From contig JAHCKF010000101.1 of the NCBI GenBank assembly GCA_026125925.1, positions 1-9,748 of the forward strand: 9,748 nucleotides of DNA, written 5' to 3'. The DNA comes from Pseudolabrys sp. (lineage in GTDB: Bacteria; Pseudomonadota; Alphaproteobacteria; Rhizobiales; Xanthobacteraceae). The notes beneath the pieces were generated by a model. It was given only the letters and a program-made list of their open reading frames with translations, had not been told where the DNA came from and did not search any database. This document shows positions 1 to 5,065 of this stretch, piece after piece. The position numbers and the translations under genes were made by a program. The stretch's first letter is position 1. Each line of letters begins with the position of its first letter.

Positions 1-540
<540 letters not shown>

Positions 541-568
541 TAGCTCGCCTAACCTGCCTCAACTGTCA

Positions 569-589
569 CACTTGGGCTTGACCCAAGTG
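569..589. repeat. GGGCTTGACCC-type hairpin after thiC (possible terminator)
   Basis: CACTTGGG (569-576) and CCCAAGTG (582-589) form a perfect 8-bp stem with loop CTTGA. The core resembles the abundant alphaproteobacterial intergenic repeat built around CCGGGCTTGACCCGG, with A/T substitutions in the arms. It lies 29 nt after the thiC stop, so the transcript hairpin could terminate or protect thiC mRNA. No T-run follows, so simple intrinsic termination is not assured. Confidence 0.55.
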
Positions 590-689
590 CCCATACGAAA
601 AGAAAATGGTCGGACAATCCCCGGCCATTTTCGTTGTCGGCACATATCTACCGCTTTTGCTAGTTTTTTCGCGACATCTAAAGGGAGCG

Positions 690-1244
690 ATGATGCTGAG
701 CATCCTTACAGGCGAGTTCTTTTGGGGAATCGTCGTCGGTCTCTTGCTATCCTTCTTTGGTGGGTGGGTTCTTGCGAAATTCGCCGTATCTATGACCCAA
801 GCAAACGCAAAGAAGCTGATCATTCGATTTTGCTTTGATACGATCAAGAACCTTCAAAACATCGTTTCAGAACTTGATGCGACTCGCGATCGAGCGAAAG
901 CGATACATTCCGACTTTCTAGCACTAATTGATGTCGAGATTGGAGTGTATGGACGCAATCGCGAACACCTGATCCACCTCCCTGACGACGAGCGAAATCA
1001 AGTAAGAAAATTTATGAATGACGTTGCAATAAAGAAAGCTGAGGTTGCAAGTAAACTTGACCAGTTTTATCGATTAAACTCGCTTGCCGACCAAATTCAA
1101 TCGGAAGGAAGGGGCCCCGAGGCGCAACGCACGAGGGACACCGCGCTGGCGCCATTGCGGGACGCACAAACTGCCGCAGATAAACTTGTTACTATAAGCA
1201 ACAATGCCGCCCCCCTTCTTGATCGGCTTGCGCGGTTGACCTAG
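690..1244 (+). CDS. Membrane-anchored helical protein, unknown function
   Basis: A 184-residue protein not assignable to a family by eye. It has one strong transmembrane helix near the N-terminus (about residues 8-34, WGIVVGLLLSFFGGWVLAKF). A long charged, probably coiled-coil region follows (LQNIVSELDATRDRAKAIHSDF; VAIKKAEVASKLDQFYRLNSLADQIQ), up to a helical end (PLLDRLARLT). The start is set by AGGGAG at 682-687 ahead of tandem ATGs at 690 and 693; 693 has the better spacing. The frame is also open to an ATG at 606, which would add 28 hydrophobic residues but has only a poor ribosome site. Base composition (43 % GC in a sampled line) differs sharply from thiC, which suggests horizontal transfer. 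It converges on the nuclease-like gene, with 83 bp between the stop codons. An anchored sensor or effector linked to that nuclease is conceivable but unproven. Confidence 0.7.
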   Translation: MMLSILTGEFFWGIVVGLLLSFFGGWVLAKFAVSMTQANAKKLIIRFCFDTIKNLQNIVSELDATRDRAKAIHSDFLALIDVEIGVYGRNREHLIHLPDDERNQVRKFMNDVAIKKAEVASKLDQFYRLNSLADQIQSEGRGPEAQRTRDTALAPLRDAQTAADKLVTISNNAAPLLDRLARLT

Positions 1245-1327
1245 GTAGCCCGCAAGGTCAGTTATCGCTCGACAATCATCACTTCTTATACTCGCGCGTA
1301 ACGGCATCGCTGCACGTGGACGGGCGC

Positions 1328-2509
1328 CTAGGTATCAATAATTTTCACACTATTTTTATCTAACCGGAAGCACACCACTTGAACCTTAAGTCGGACTAAT
1401 GCCTCACGGGCGCCCTTTGGAAGAGTATCGCCTTTTGGAATAACCAACGTCATCCGACAGTTTTTTGTATTTCCATGGACCATCAATTGGCCCAGCGCAG
1501 TGTAGATAGATTGACGATTCGCGCTTGGCTTAACCTCAAAGACCTCGATCAATCTTTTTCCAAAAGTCATCCCAAGGTCGATAAATACGTTTTTCACCAA
1601 CCGGGCATTCTTCGGCATCCCCCGCGACTTACGCCATGCGTGAAGCGCATCAACAATCTCGCCGTGGCGAGAGACATAATCAATGACGCTTGAACGTCTT
1701 CCTTTACGCCGCCCGCGCGCTTCGCTGTAGTAATCCTCAAACTCGCTTCGCTTTCTACGAAATTCGATTGTTTCCGTTTCCCCAGCACGAACGGCAGATT
1801 TAAAGCGAGCGACAAGGTCAATGTACCGCGAAGCCGACGCGGCGACGGCAGACCCTTTGATTGGCATCACTAATATGCCGCGCCGGGGTAGCCCCTTAGA
1901 ATCAACCACCGCCACAACAGGCTCGTTACTCCAAACGTAAAATGCATTCTTCCCGACCCCCTTCTTTCCGCCGCCAACTCGGCCCGAATGGATCAAATAA
2001 ATAATTCCGGTGTCGGTATCTCGCGCAAAAAAACCTGCGGCTTGATCGTTACGGCCCTCATATGGGGTGTTGATTTCGACAGTGATCCCAAGACCCGCCG
2101 TCTCGCTAAAGCGCCCGAACCAATTCAATCGTCTTAGATTCGCGACTTTTCGGCCCCTAAAGTCCCGAGACCAAAACCAAAATCGTCCGTCAGTATGGAC
2201 ATGAGCGCTGTGAACTCGGCCTCCCGGATAGCCAATGTCCTTAACGGCTTTCCGCGGGAGCGCTCGCTGCAGCGTGGATTCTAATGTTCTTTGTGCGATC
2301 GCAATTTCACTCTTGGACTCAAGAAGCACAAACATACTTGCCCCCGATATTTCCCTCCACTTCCCCGCCACCTTCCTCAGCGCCGCATTGATCCGCTCCT
2401 GCCAGCCCGGACCGTCGGCCTGGAAAAAATCCAGCACGTCGCGGTCGAGGCGCAAGGTCGCCTGCACACTTCCGTCCGATCCCGCGCCTGCACGGCCCGT
2501 TGGCCCCAT
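1328..2509 (-). CDS. Chimeric protein: BrnA-type RHH domain fused to putative PD-(D/E)XK nuclease
   Basis: A 393-residue reading frame. Residues 16-50 (VQATLRLDRDVLDFF... ending RKVAGK) are the DNA-binding RHH part of a BrnA-like antitoxin, nearly identical to two other copies in the window. At the point where those copies read AAG TAG (stop), this one reads AAG TGG and continues into a low-GC segment. Residues about 59-240 form a domain I cannot name (RLNWFGRF, ITVEINTPYEGR, HSGRVGGGKKGVGK). The C-terminus has D311 in FIDLGM, then FEVK (E325, K327), then IYTALGQL. This order (D, ExK, helix with Q) is seen in PD-(D/E)XK nucleases, including restriction enzymes. The fold is inferred. A native start could be the ATG at 2335 (M59), preceded by GGGGG, giving a 335-residue nuclease without the RHH. 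The ATG at 2509 leaves only 19 bp to the divergent antitoxin gene. No partner methyltransferase is visible. Confidence 0.7.
   Translation of the reverse strand: MGPTGRAGAGSDGSVQATLRLDRDVLDFFQADGPGWQERINAALRKVAGKWREISGASMFVLLESKSEIAIAQRTLESTLQRALPRKAVKDIGYPGGRVHSAHVHTDGRFWFWSRDFRGRKVANLRRLNWFGRFSETAGLGITVEINTPYEGRNDQAAGFFARDTDTGIIYLIHSGRVGGGKKGVGKNAFYVWSNEPVVAVVDSKGLPRRGILVMPIKGSAVAASASRYIDLVARFKSAVRAGETETIEFRRKRSEFEDYYSEARGRRKGRRSSVIDYVSRHGEIVDALHAWRKSRGMPKNARLVKNVFIDLGMTFGKRLIEVFEVKPSANRQSIYTALGQLMVHGNTKNCRMTLVIPKGDTLPKGAREALVRLKVQVVCFRLDKNSVKIIDT
2359..2454 (-). repeat. 96-bp direct repeat R1 (RHH-coding), copy inside the chimera
   Basis: First of three near-identical copies of a BrnA RHH-coding segment, read on the - strand from RLDRDVLDFF to RKVAGK. 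It differs from R2 at three positions and from R3 at three positions. The stop codon that follows in the other copies is lost here (TAG changed, or two G inserted, giving TGG AGG), so the frame runs on into the low-GC nuclease segment. The composition break coincides with this edge. Confidence 0.9.
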
Positions 2510-2528
2510 GCGCGCTTCATGTTAGTCT
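2500..2528 (+). promoter_or_regulatory. Possible parDE-type promoter (weak)
   Basis: TTGGCC (2500-2505), 17-bp spacer, TAGTCT (2523-2528). The -10 has only three matches to TATAAT, so this is a weak candidate. If used, transcription would begin near 2535, on the second in-frame ATG of the antitoxin gene, giving a leaderless mRNA. Any promoter for the pair must overlap the 5' end of the divergent chimeric gene, because only 19 bp separate the two start codons. Confidence 0.25.
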
Positions 2529-2852
2529 ATGGCCATGAATGCCAAAGTGAAAATCGAGGTCGACCCGCATACGGCCGACCTGCTCGAAGCCCGCGCCTCG
2601 GCGCGGGGCATGAGCGTTGCCGACCTGCTGGCCGATCTTGCGGCCAATGCCGAGGCCTTGTCGCCCTGGCTCGAAGCTCTGCGCGAGAAGGCCGAAGGCC
2701 CCTGGGCGCCGGACGTCCTCGCCGAGGATCAGCGCCGCCTCGCCGAGTTCAATCGCGCACGCACAGGCGTGCCGTGGAGCGAGGTGAAGTCGTGGATGCA
2801 AAGCTGGGGCACAGCGGATGAGTTGCCGGCGCCGAAGCCGCGCAAGCTGTGA
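2529..2852 (+). CDS. RHH-type antitoxin of a ParD/ParE-like pair
   Basis: A 107-residue protein. The N-terminal part (KVKIEVDPHTADLLEARASARGMSVADLLADLAAN) fits a ribbon-helix-helix/CopG-like DNA-binding region: a strand followed by two helices. The C-terminal half (WAPDVLAEDQRRLAEFNRARTGVPWSEVKSWMQSWGT) fits the toxin-wrapping segment seen in antitoxins partnered with ParE/RelE toxins in rhizobia. The expected role is to neutralise the toxin from the next gene and repress its own operon. The stop overlaps the toxin's start in GTGA, the arrangement of translationally coupled toxin-antitoxin pairs. ATGs at 2529 and 2535 are both possible; neither has a good Shine-Dalgarno. GC content matches the chromosome, unlike the segment to its left. 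The pair sits exactly between repeats R1 and R2. Confidence 0.85.
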   Translation: MAMNAKVKIEVDPHTADLLEARASARGMSVADLLADLAANAEALSPWLEALREKAEGPWAPDVLAEDQRRLAEFNRARTGVPWSEVKSWMQSWGTADELPAPKPRKL

Positions 2853-3130
2853 AGCTCGTTGTTTCTGAGGCGGCGCAAGCCGACCTGTCGAGACTGCACG
2901 ATTTCCTCGCTCATGCCGATCCAGCCGTCGCGCGCCGGGCCGTATCAGCCATCATCGGCGCCATCGACAAGCTTGAGCTGTTCGCCGAGCGCGGAAGGCC
3001 GTCGGCAGTGTCCGGACTGCGCGAACTGATCATTCCGTTCGGCCGGTCGAGCTATGTCGTCCGCTATTTCGTCGACGGCGAGGCTATCGTGATCCTTCGC
3101 ATATGGCACGGACGCGAGGCACGACCCTAG
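2849..3130 (+). CDS. ParE/RelE-superfamily toxin
   Basis: A 93-residue protein with the pattern of the ParE/RelE toxin fold. An N-terminal strand and helix (KLVVSEAAQADLSRLHDFLAHADPAVARRAVSAIIGAID) are followed by GRPSAVSGLRELIIPFGRSSYVVRYFVDGEAIVILRIWHGRE, with the conserved Arg-rich strands and final H-G-R-E. ParE-type members poison DNA gyrase and RelE-type members cleave mRNA on the ribosome; the sequence alone does not decide which applies here. It starts at GTG 2849, overlapping the antitoxin TGA by four bases, so it should be coupled to and regulated with the antitoxin. Length is normal and no residue seems missing, so the toxin is probably intact. The stop is only 15 bp before the end of the oppositely oriented RHH fragment (R2). 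Confidence 0.88.
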   Translation: MKLVVSEAAQADLSRLHDFLAHADPAVARRAVSAIIGAIDKLELFAERGRPSAVSGLRELIIPFGRSSYVVRYFVDGEAIVILRIWHGREARP

Positions 3131-3145
3131 CGGCCGGTACGCGCC

Positions 3146-3250
3146 CTACTTCCCCGCGACCTTCCTCAGCGCCGCATTGATCCGCTCCTGCCAGCCCGGG
3201 CCCTCGGCCTGGAAAAAATCCAGCACGTCGCGGTCGAGGCGCAGGCTCAC
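3146..3250 (-). pseudogene. Orphan RHH fragment of a BrnA-like antitoxin (34 codons, still open)
   Basis: Directly after brnA, and overlapping its TGA in a GTGA, is an open frame of 34 codons. It begins GTG AGC CTG CGC CTC GAC, encodes SLRLDRDVLDFF...RKVAGK, and ends TAG. This is the whole RHH region of a BrnA-like antitoxin without the N-terminal toxin-contacting part. Sequence is 93/96 identical to the orphan brnA copy at 3790-3885 and unlike the RHH of the adjacent brnA. The likeliest reading is a leftover of duplication or recombination. The intact frame and the coupled start mean that a stand-alone mini-RHH repressor cannot be excluded. Confidence 0.6.
3148..3243 (-). repeat. 96-bp direct repeat R2 (RHH-coding)
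   Basis: Second copy of the BrnA RHH segment, in the same orientation as R1 and R3. It differs from R1 at three positions and from R3 at three. It abuts the 3' end of brnA on one side and the ParE-type toxin gene on the other, so it is the hinge between the two toxin-antitoxin modules. Confidence 0.9.
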
Positions 3251-3513
3251 CCCGCCTTCAACTTTCTCGCCTTCCGCAAATCCGCGTTGATGCGCGTCTG
3301 CCAGCCATCGCCGGTGGCGCGATAGGCTTCGAGCACATCGGCATCGAGCCGCAGCTTCACGGCCTGTTTGGGACTCGGCAAAGGCGGCCGGCCACGACGG
3401 ATGACCCGGTCGCCCTCGCGGATTTCCGCGCGATCAAAGAAGCCGCGTGTCAGTGCCGGCGCGTCATCCGGATCGCTCCATGCGGCTTTCCCAGATTTTT
3501 TCTTCCTTGGCAT
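3247..3513 (-). CDS. brnA: BrnA antitoxin
   Basis: An 88-residue antitoxin of the BrnT/BrnA type II system. The N-terminal half (WSDPDDAPALTRGFFDRAEIREGDRVIRRGRPP) matches the conserved BrnA toxin-binding segment. The C-terminal part (VKLRLDADVLEAYRATGDGWQTRINADLRK) is the RHH DNA-binding domain. BrnA is expected to bind BrnT and repress the operon. It starts at ATG 3513 inside the 3' end of brnT (50-nt overlap), in the toxin-first order typical of this family. The stop overlaps a GTG that opens the orphan RHH fragment. The RHH differs clearly from the repeat-type RHH (ATGDGWQTRINADLRKARK against the DGPGWQERINAALRKVAGK type), so the repeats were not copied from this gene. Confidence 0.92.
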   Translation of the reverse strand: MPRKKKSGKAAWSDPDDAPALTRGFFDRAEIREGDRVIRRGRPPLPSPKQAVKLRLDADVLEAYRATGDGWQTRINADLRKARKLKAG

Positions 3514-3745
3514 GACAATGTCTCATCGAGATGATGTGGCGAGCGTCATCGCGCGGCGTCCAGACGATCACCACCACCCGCCCGTCGAGACGCCCCGCGG
3601 TGATGAACCGGATCTCGCCGTAATCAAACCGGCCGTCAACGACCGTTGCCGTCAATCCGGCAAACACTTCGCCGCTGCGGGCAAAATCCAGCCCGCGATG
3701 TTTCAACGTGAGATCGCGCTTCGACGGATCGAAGGTGATCTTCAT
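3464..3745 (-). CDS. brnT: BrnT ribonuclease toxin
   Basis: A 93-residue toxin with the BrnT family pattern: ITFDPSKRDLTLKHRGLDFARSGEVF near the N-terminus, then VVDGRFDYGEIRFITAGRLDGRVVVIVWTPRDDARHIISMR. BrnT has a RelE-like fold and acts as a ribonuclease that halts translation until BrnA captures it. The typical conserved R-x-I-S-M-R block is present. The C-terminal tail (HCHAKEEKIWESRMERSG) overlaps the first 50 nt of brnA in another frame. No Shine-Dalgarno precedes the ATG at 3745, but a good -10 lies six bases upstream, so the mRNA is probably leaderless. It is the first gene of the brnT-brnA operon. Confidence 0.93.
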   Translation of the reverse strand: MKITFDPSKRDLTLKHRGLDFARSGEVFAGLTATVVDGRFDYGEIRFITAGRLDGRVVVIVWTPRDDARHIISMRHCHAKEEKIWESRMERSG

Positions 3746-3751
3746 CTAATT

Positions 3752-3781
3752 ATTGTACCCCCAATATATAGGGGGAGTCAA
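3752..3781 (-). promoter_or_regulatory. brnTA promoter with G/C-run operator in the spacer
   Basis: Read on the - strand: TTGACT (3781-3776), 18-bp spacer, TACAAT (3757-3752), six bases, then the brnT ATG (3745). The spacer is itself an inverted repeat, CCCCC-TATATATT-GGGGG (3758-3775). Such a position, between -35 and -10, is ideal for an autorepressor, and BrnA is the obvious candidate. Both hexamers are close to consensus (5/6 each). The start of transcription predicted from the -10 falls on or next to the ATG. Confidence 0.65.
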
Positions 3782-3787
3782 AGCCCC

Positions 3788-4012
3788 CTACTTCCCCGCC
3801 ACCTTCCTCAGCGCCGCATTGATCCTCTCCTGCCAGCCCGGGCCATCGGCCTGGAAAAAATCCAGCACGTCGCGGTCGAGGCGCAGTGTCACCTGCTCCT
3901 TCGCGCCGGGAATGGAGGGCGTCGAAGGCGGCAGATCCGCCGGCTTGGTGGTCGCCTGCTTGAAAGCCTTCTCGGCTTCGCTGCGGGTGTCGCGGAAAGG
4001 TGTGCGTGCCAT
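3788..4012 (-). CDS. Orphan BrnA-like antitoxin (no cognate toxin gene)
   Basis: A 74-residue protein from ATG 4012 (MARTPFRDTRSEAEKAF) to TAG. The C-terminal half is the same RHH as in the chimera and the R2 fragment (QVTLRLDRDVLDFFQADGPG... ending RKVAGK). The N-terminal half is a different polar linker (AEKAFKQATTKPADLPPSTPSIPG), not the WxDPDDAPELT segment of canonical BrnA. The frame is open further upstream (to 4126) but without a plausible start. A -10-like TATCAT at 4024-4019 lies six bases before the ATG, so a leaderless transcript is possible. The gene is upstream of brnT on the same strand, 42 bp away, with the brnT promoter between them. No toxin gene is paired with it, so it may be a free repressor or a remnant. 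Confidence 0.75.
   Translation of the reverse strand: MARTPFRDTRSEAEKAFKQATTKPADLPPSTPSIPGAKEQVTLRLDRDVLDFFQADGPGWQERINAALRKVAGK
3790..3885 (-). repeat. 96-bp direct repeat R3 (RHH-coding), within the orphan brnA
   Basis: Third copy of the RHH segment. It is the only one still attached to a full-length small antitoxin gene and so may be closest to the ancestral form. It differs from R1 and R2 at three positions each. Similarity to R1 continues about 10 bp further upstream in the coding sense (QVTLRLD against VQATLRLD), whereas R2 diverges there. Confidence 0.9.
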
Positions 4013-4018
4013 GCGGCG

Positions 4019-4024
4019 ATGATA
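4019..4024 (-). promoter_or_regulatory. -10-like TATCAT six bases before the orphan brnA start
   Basis: TATCAT (5/6 to TATAAT), then CGCCGC, then the ATG at 4012. No good -35 is visible at the right distance. The -10-to-ATG spacing of six matches that of brnT. Confidence 0.35.
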
Positions 4025-4091
4025 GCATGGCGGCGCGCAGCCGCGATAATGCCGCCGGCCGGCGCGGCCGCCGTTCCGCAGGGAGCCCGTG

Positions 4092-4463
4092 ATGACGACT
4101 AAACGCATCGCGCCCGCGCGCCTCAAGGTGAAGCGCGCCTATGCGCCGCCGGCGCGCGGCGACGGCGTGCGCATCCTGGTGGACCGGCTGTGGCCGCGCG
4201 GCGTGACCAAGGAAGCGCTCGCGGTCGATGCCTGGATGAAGGAGATCGCGCCGAGCACCGCGCTGCGGCAGTGGTTCGGCCACGAGCCGCGCCTCTGGAG
4301 CGACTTCCGCCGCCGCTATGCCGCCGAGCTGCGCGCGCAGGAAGAAGGGCTTGAGCACATCCGCGCGCTGGCGCGCCAGCGCCCGGTGACGCTGATTTAT
4401 GCGGCGCGCGACGAGACGCGCAACCACGCGCTGGTGCTGCGCGACATCCTGCTCGAAGGCTGA
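4092..4463 (+). CDS. DUF488 family protein (YeaO-like)
   Basis: A 123-residue cytoplasmic protein of the DUF488 family, whose biochemical role is not established. Recognisable landmarks are RILVDRLWPRG (residues 27-37), WFGH (61-64), the SDFRRRYAAEL helix, and the end LIYAARDETRNHALVLRDIL. AGGGAG at 4080-4085 sits six bases before the ATG at 4092; an overlapping GTG at 4089 is a less likely start. It is divergent from the orphan brnA with an 79-bp gap, and marks the return to ordinary high-GC chromosome to the right of the accessory island. Length and conserved blocks are normal for the family. A 6-bp GC hairpin follows directly after the stop. Confidence 0.9.
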   Translation: MTTKRIAPARLKVKRAYAPPARGDGVRILVDRLWPRGVTKEALAVDAWMKEIAPSTALRQWFGHEPRLWSDFRRRYAAELRAQEEGLEHIRALARQRPVTLIYAARDETRNHALVLRDILLEG

Positions 4464-4490
4464 CGGCGCATCCGAAGGCGCCGCACCTTT
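4464..4490 (+). terminator. Possible terminator of the DUF488 gene
   Basis: CGGCGC (4464-4469) and GCGCCG (4478-4483) form a 6-bp all-GC stem with an 8-nt loop immediately after the stop codon. It is followed by CACCTTT. The U-tract is short, so this is a modest candidate. Confidence 0.4.
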
Positions 4491-4557
4491 CTACCACCCA
4501 AGGACGTTCTTTCTCACTATACTCTCTATAGTTGTAGAGCATAGGGAGTTCGCCACC

Positions 4558-5001
4558 ATGCCGCGTCACCGCCTCCTCTGCCTGAGCACCGCCCTCTCGG
4601 CCGCCCTCATCGGCCCCGCGCTGTTCGCCGCCGCGCCGGCACAGGCGCAGTCCGCCGCCTGCGTCAATCTCCTGGCCGGCGCCGGCTACGCCGCCTGGAT
4701 GGGCGTGAAGTTCGGCGACAGCTTCTATTGGTCCGACAGTTTCCCGATCGGCCAATATCGCTGCGTCAAGCTGCCGGTGTCGGGCATGGTGGACAATGCG
4801 CCCTACACCGTCGTCGTCTCCGCCGTGCTCGGCTCCTCCAAGGTCGAGTGCAAGCAGGCGCCGTCGCCGTACAATTCCAAGGACAGCAACTCGGTCGTCT
4901 ACAATGCCTGGGGCACGACGCTGAACGTGTCCTGCGTCATGCCGACGGCGTCGGCCGGCGCCATGGCGGTGAAGGGCGACGAGCCGCCGCCGGCGAAGTA
5001 G
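4558..5001 (+). CDS. Secreted four-cysteine protein, unknown function
   Basis: A 147-residue protein with a Sec signal peptide: MPRHR, a hydrophobic core of about 15 residues, and an APAQAQS cleavage region near residue 30. The mature part has four cysteines (C35, C69, C98, C126), enough for two disulfides, and alternating strand-like segments (YTVVVSAVLGSSKVECK, TTLNVSCVM) that suggest a small beta-rich periplasmic or extracellular domain. The tail is Ala/Pro-rich. I do not recognise a family. AGGGAG at 4543-4548 precedes the ATG by nine bases. TATACT at 4518-4523 may be its -10, without a convincing -35. Its neighbours are also exported or membrane proteins, but it is separated from them by 64 bp and a GC hairpin, so it may be transcribed alone. 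Confidence 0.8.
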   Translation: MPRHRLLCLSTALSAALIGPALFAAAPAQAQSAACVNLLAGAGYAAWMGVKFGDSFYWSDSFPIGQYRCVKLPVSGMVDNAPYTVVVSAVLGSSKVECKQAPSPYNSKDSNSVVYNAWGTTLNVSCVMPTASAGAMAVKGDEPPPAK

Positions 5002-5017
5002 CGCGGCCGCCTCGACT

Positions 5018-5032
5018 CCGCGCGGGGCGCGG
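5018..5032 (+). terminator. GC stem-loop after the secreted protein gene
   Basis: CCGCGC / GCGCGG with a GGG loop forms a tight 6-bp stem 17 nt after the stop. There is no T-run, so termination is uncertain. Confidence 0.3.
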
Positions 5033-5065
5033 CCTAACCTCGCCGCCGTCAACTCGGGGGCGAGA

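Noticed and set aside
606..689. Longer start (ATG 606) for the membrane-anchored protein
   Set aside because: It adds a second hydrophobic stretch but has only an AAAAG-like site, while AGGGAG precedes the ATGs at 690/693. Kept as an alternative in the feature text.
1943..1982. P-loop-like glycine-rich motif (GGGKKGVGKN) in the nuclease-like protein
   Set aside because: A Walker A motif needs GK followed by S or T; here N follows, and there is no Walker B or other ATPase feature.
2400..3900. Insertion sequence or transposon carrying the TA genes
   Set aside because: No transposase, no terminal inverted repeats and no target duplication seen; the repeated units are direct and coding.
3368..4102. 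Long + strand open frame over brnA, brnT and the orphan brnA
   Set aside because: It is antisense to three recognisable genes and has no family features; the length reflects high GC.
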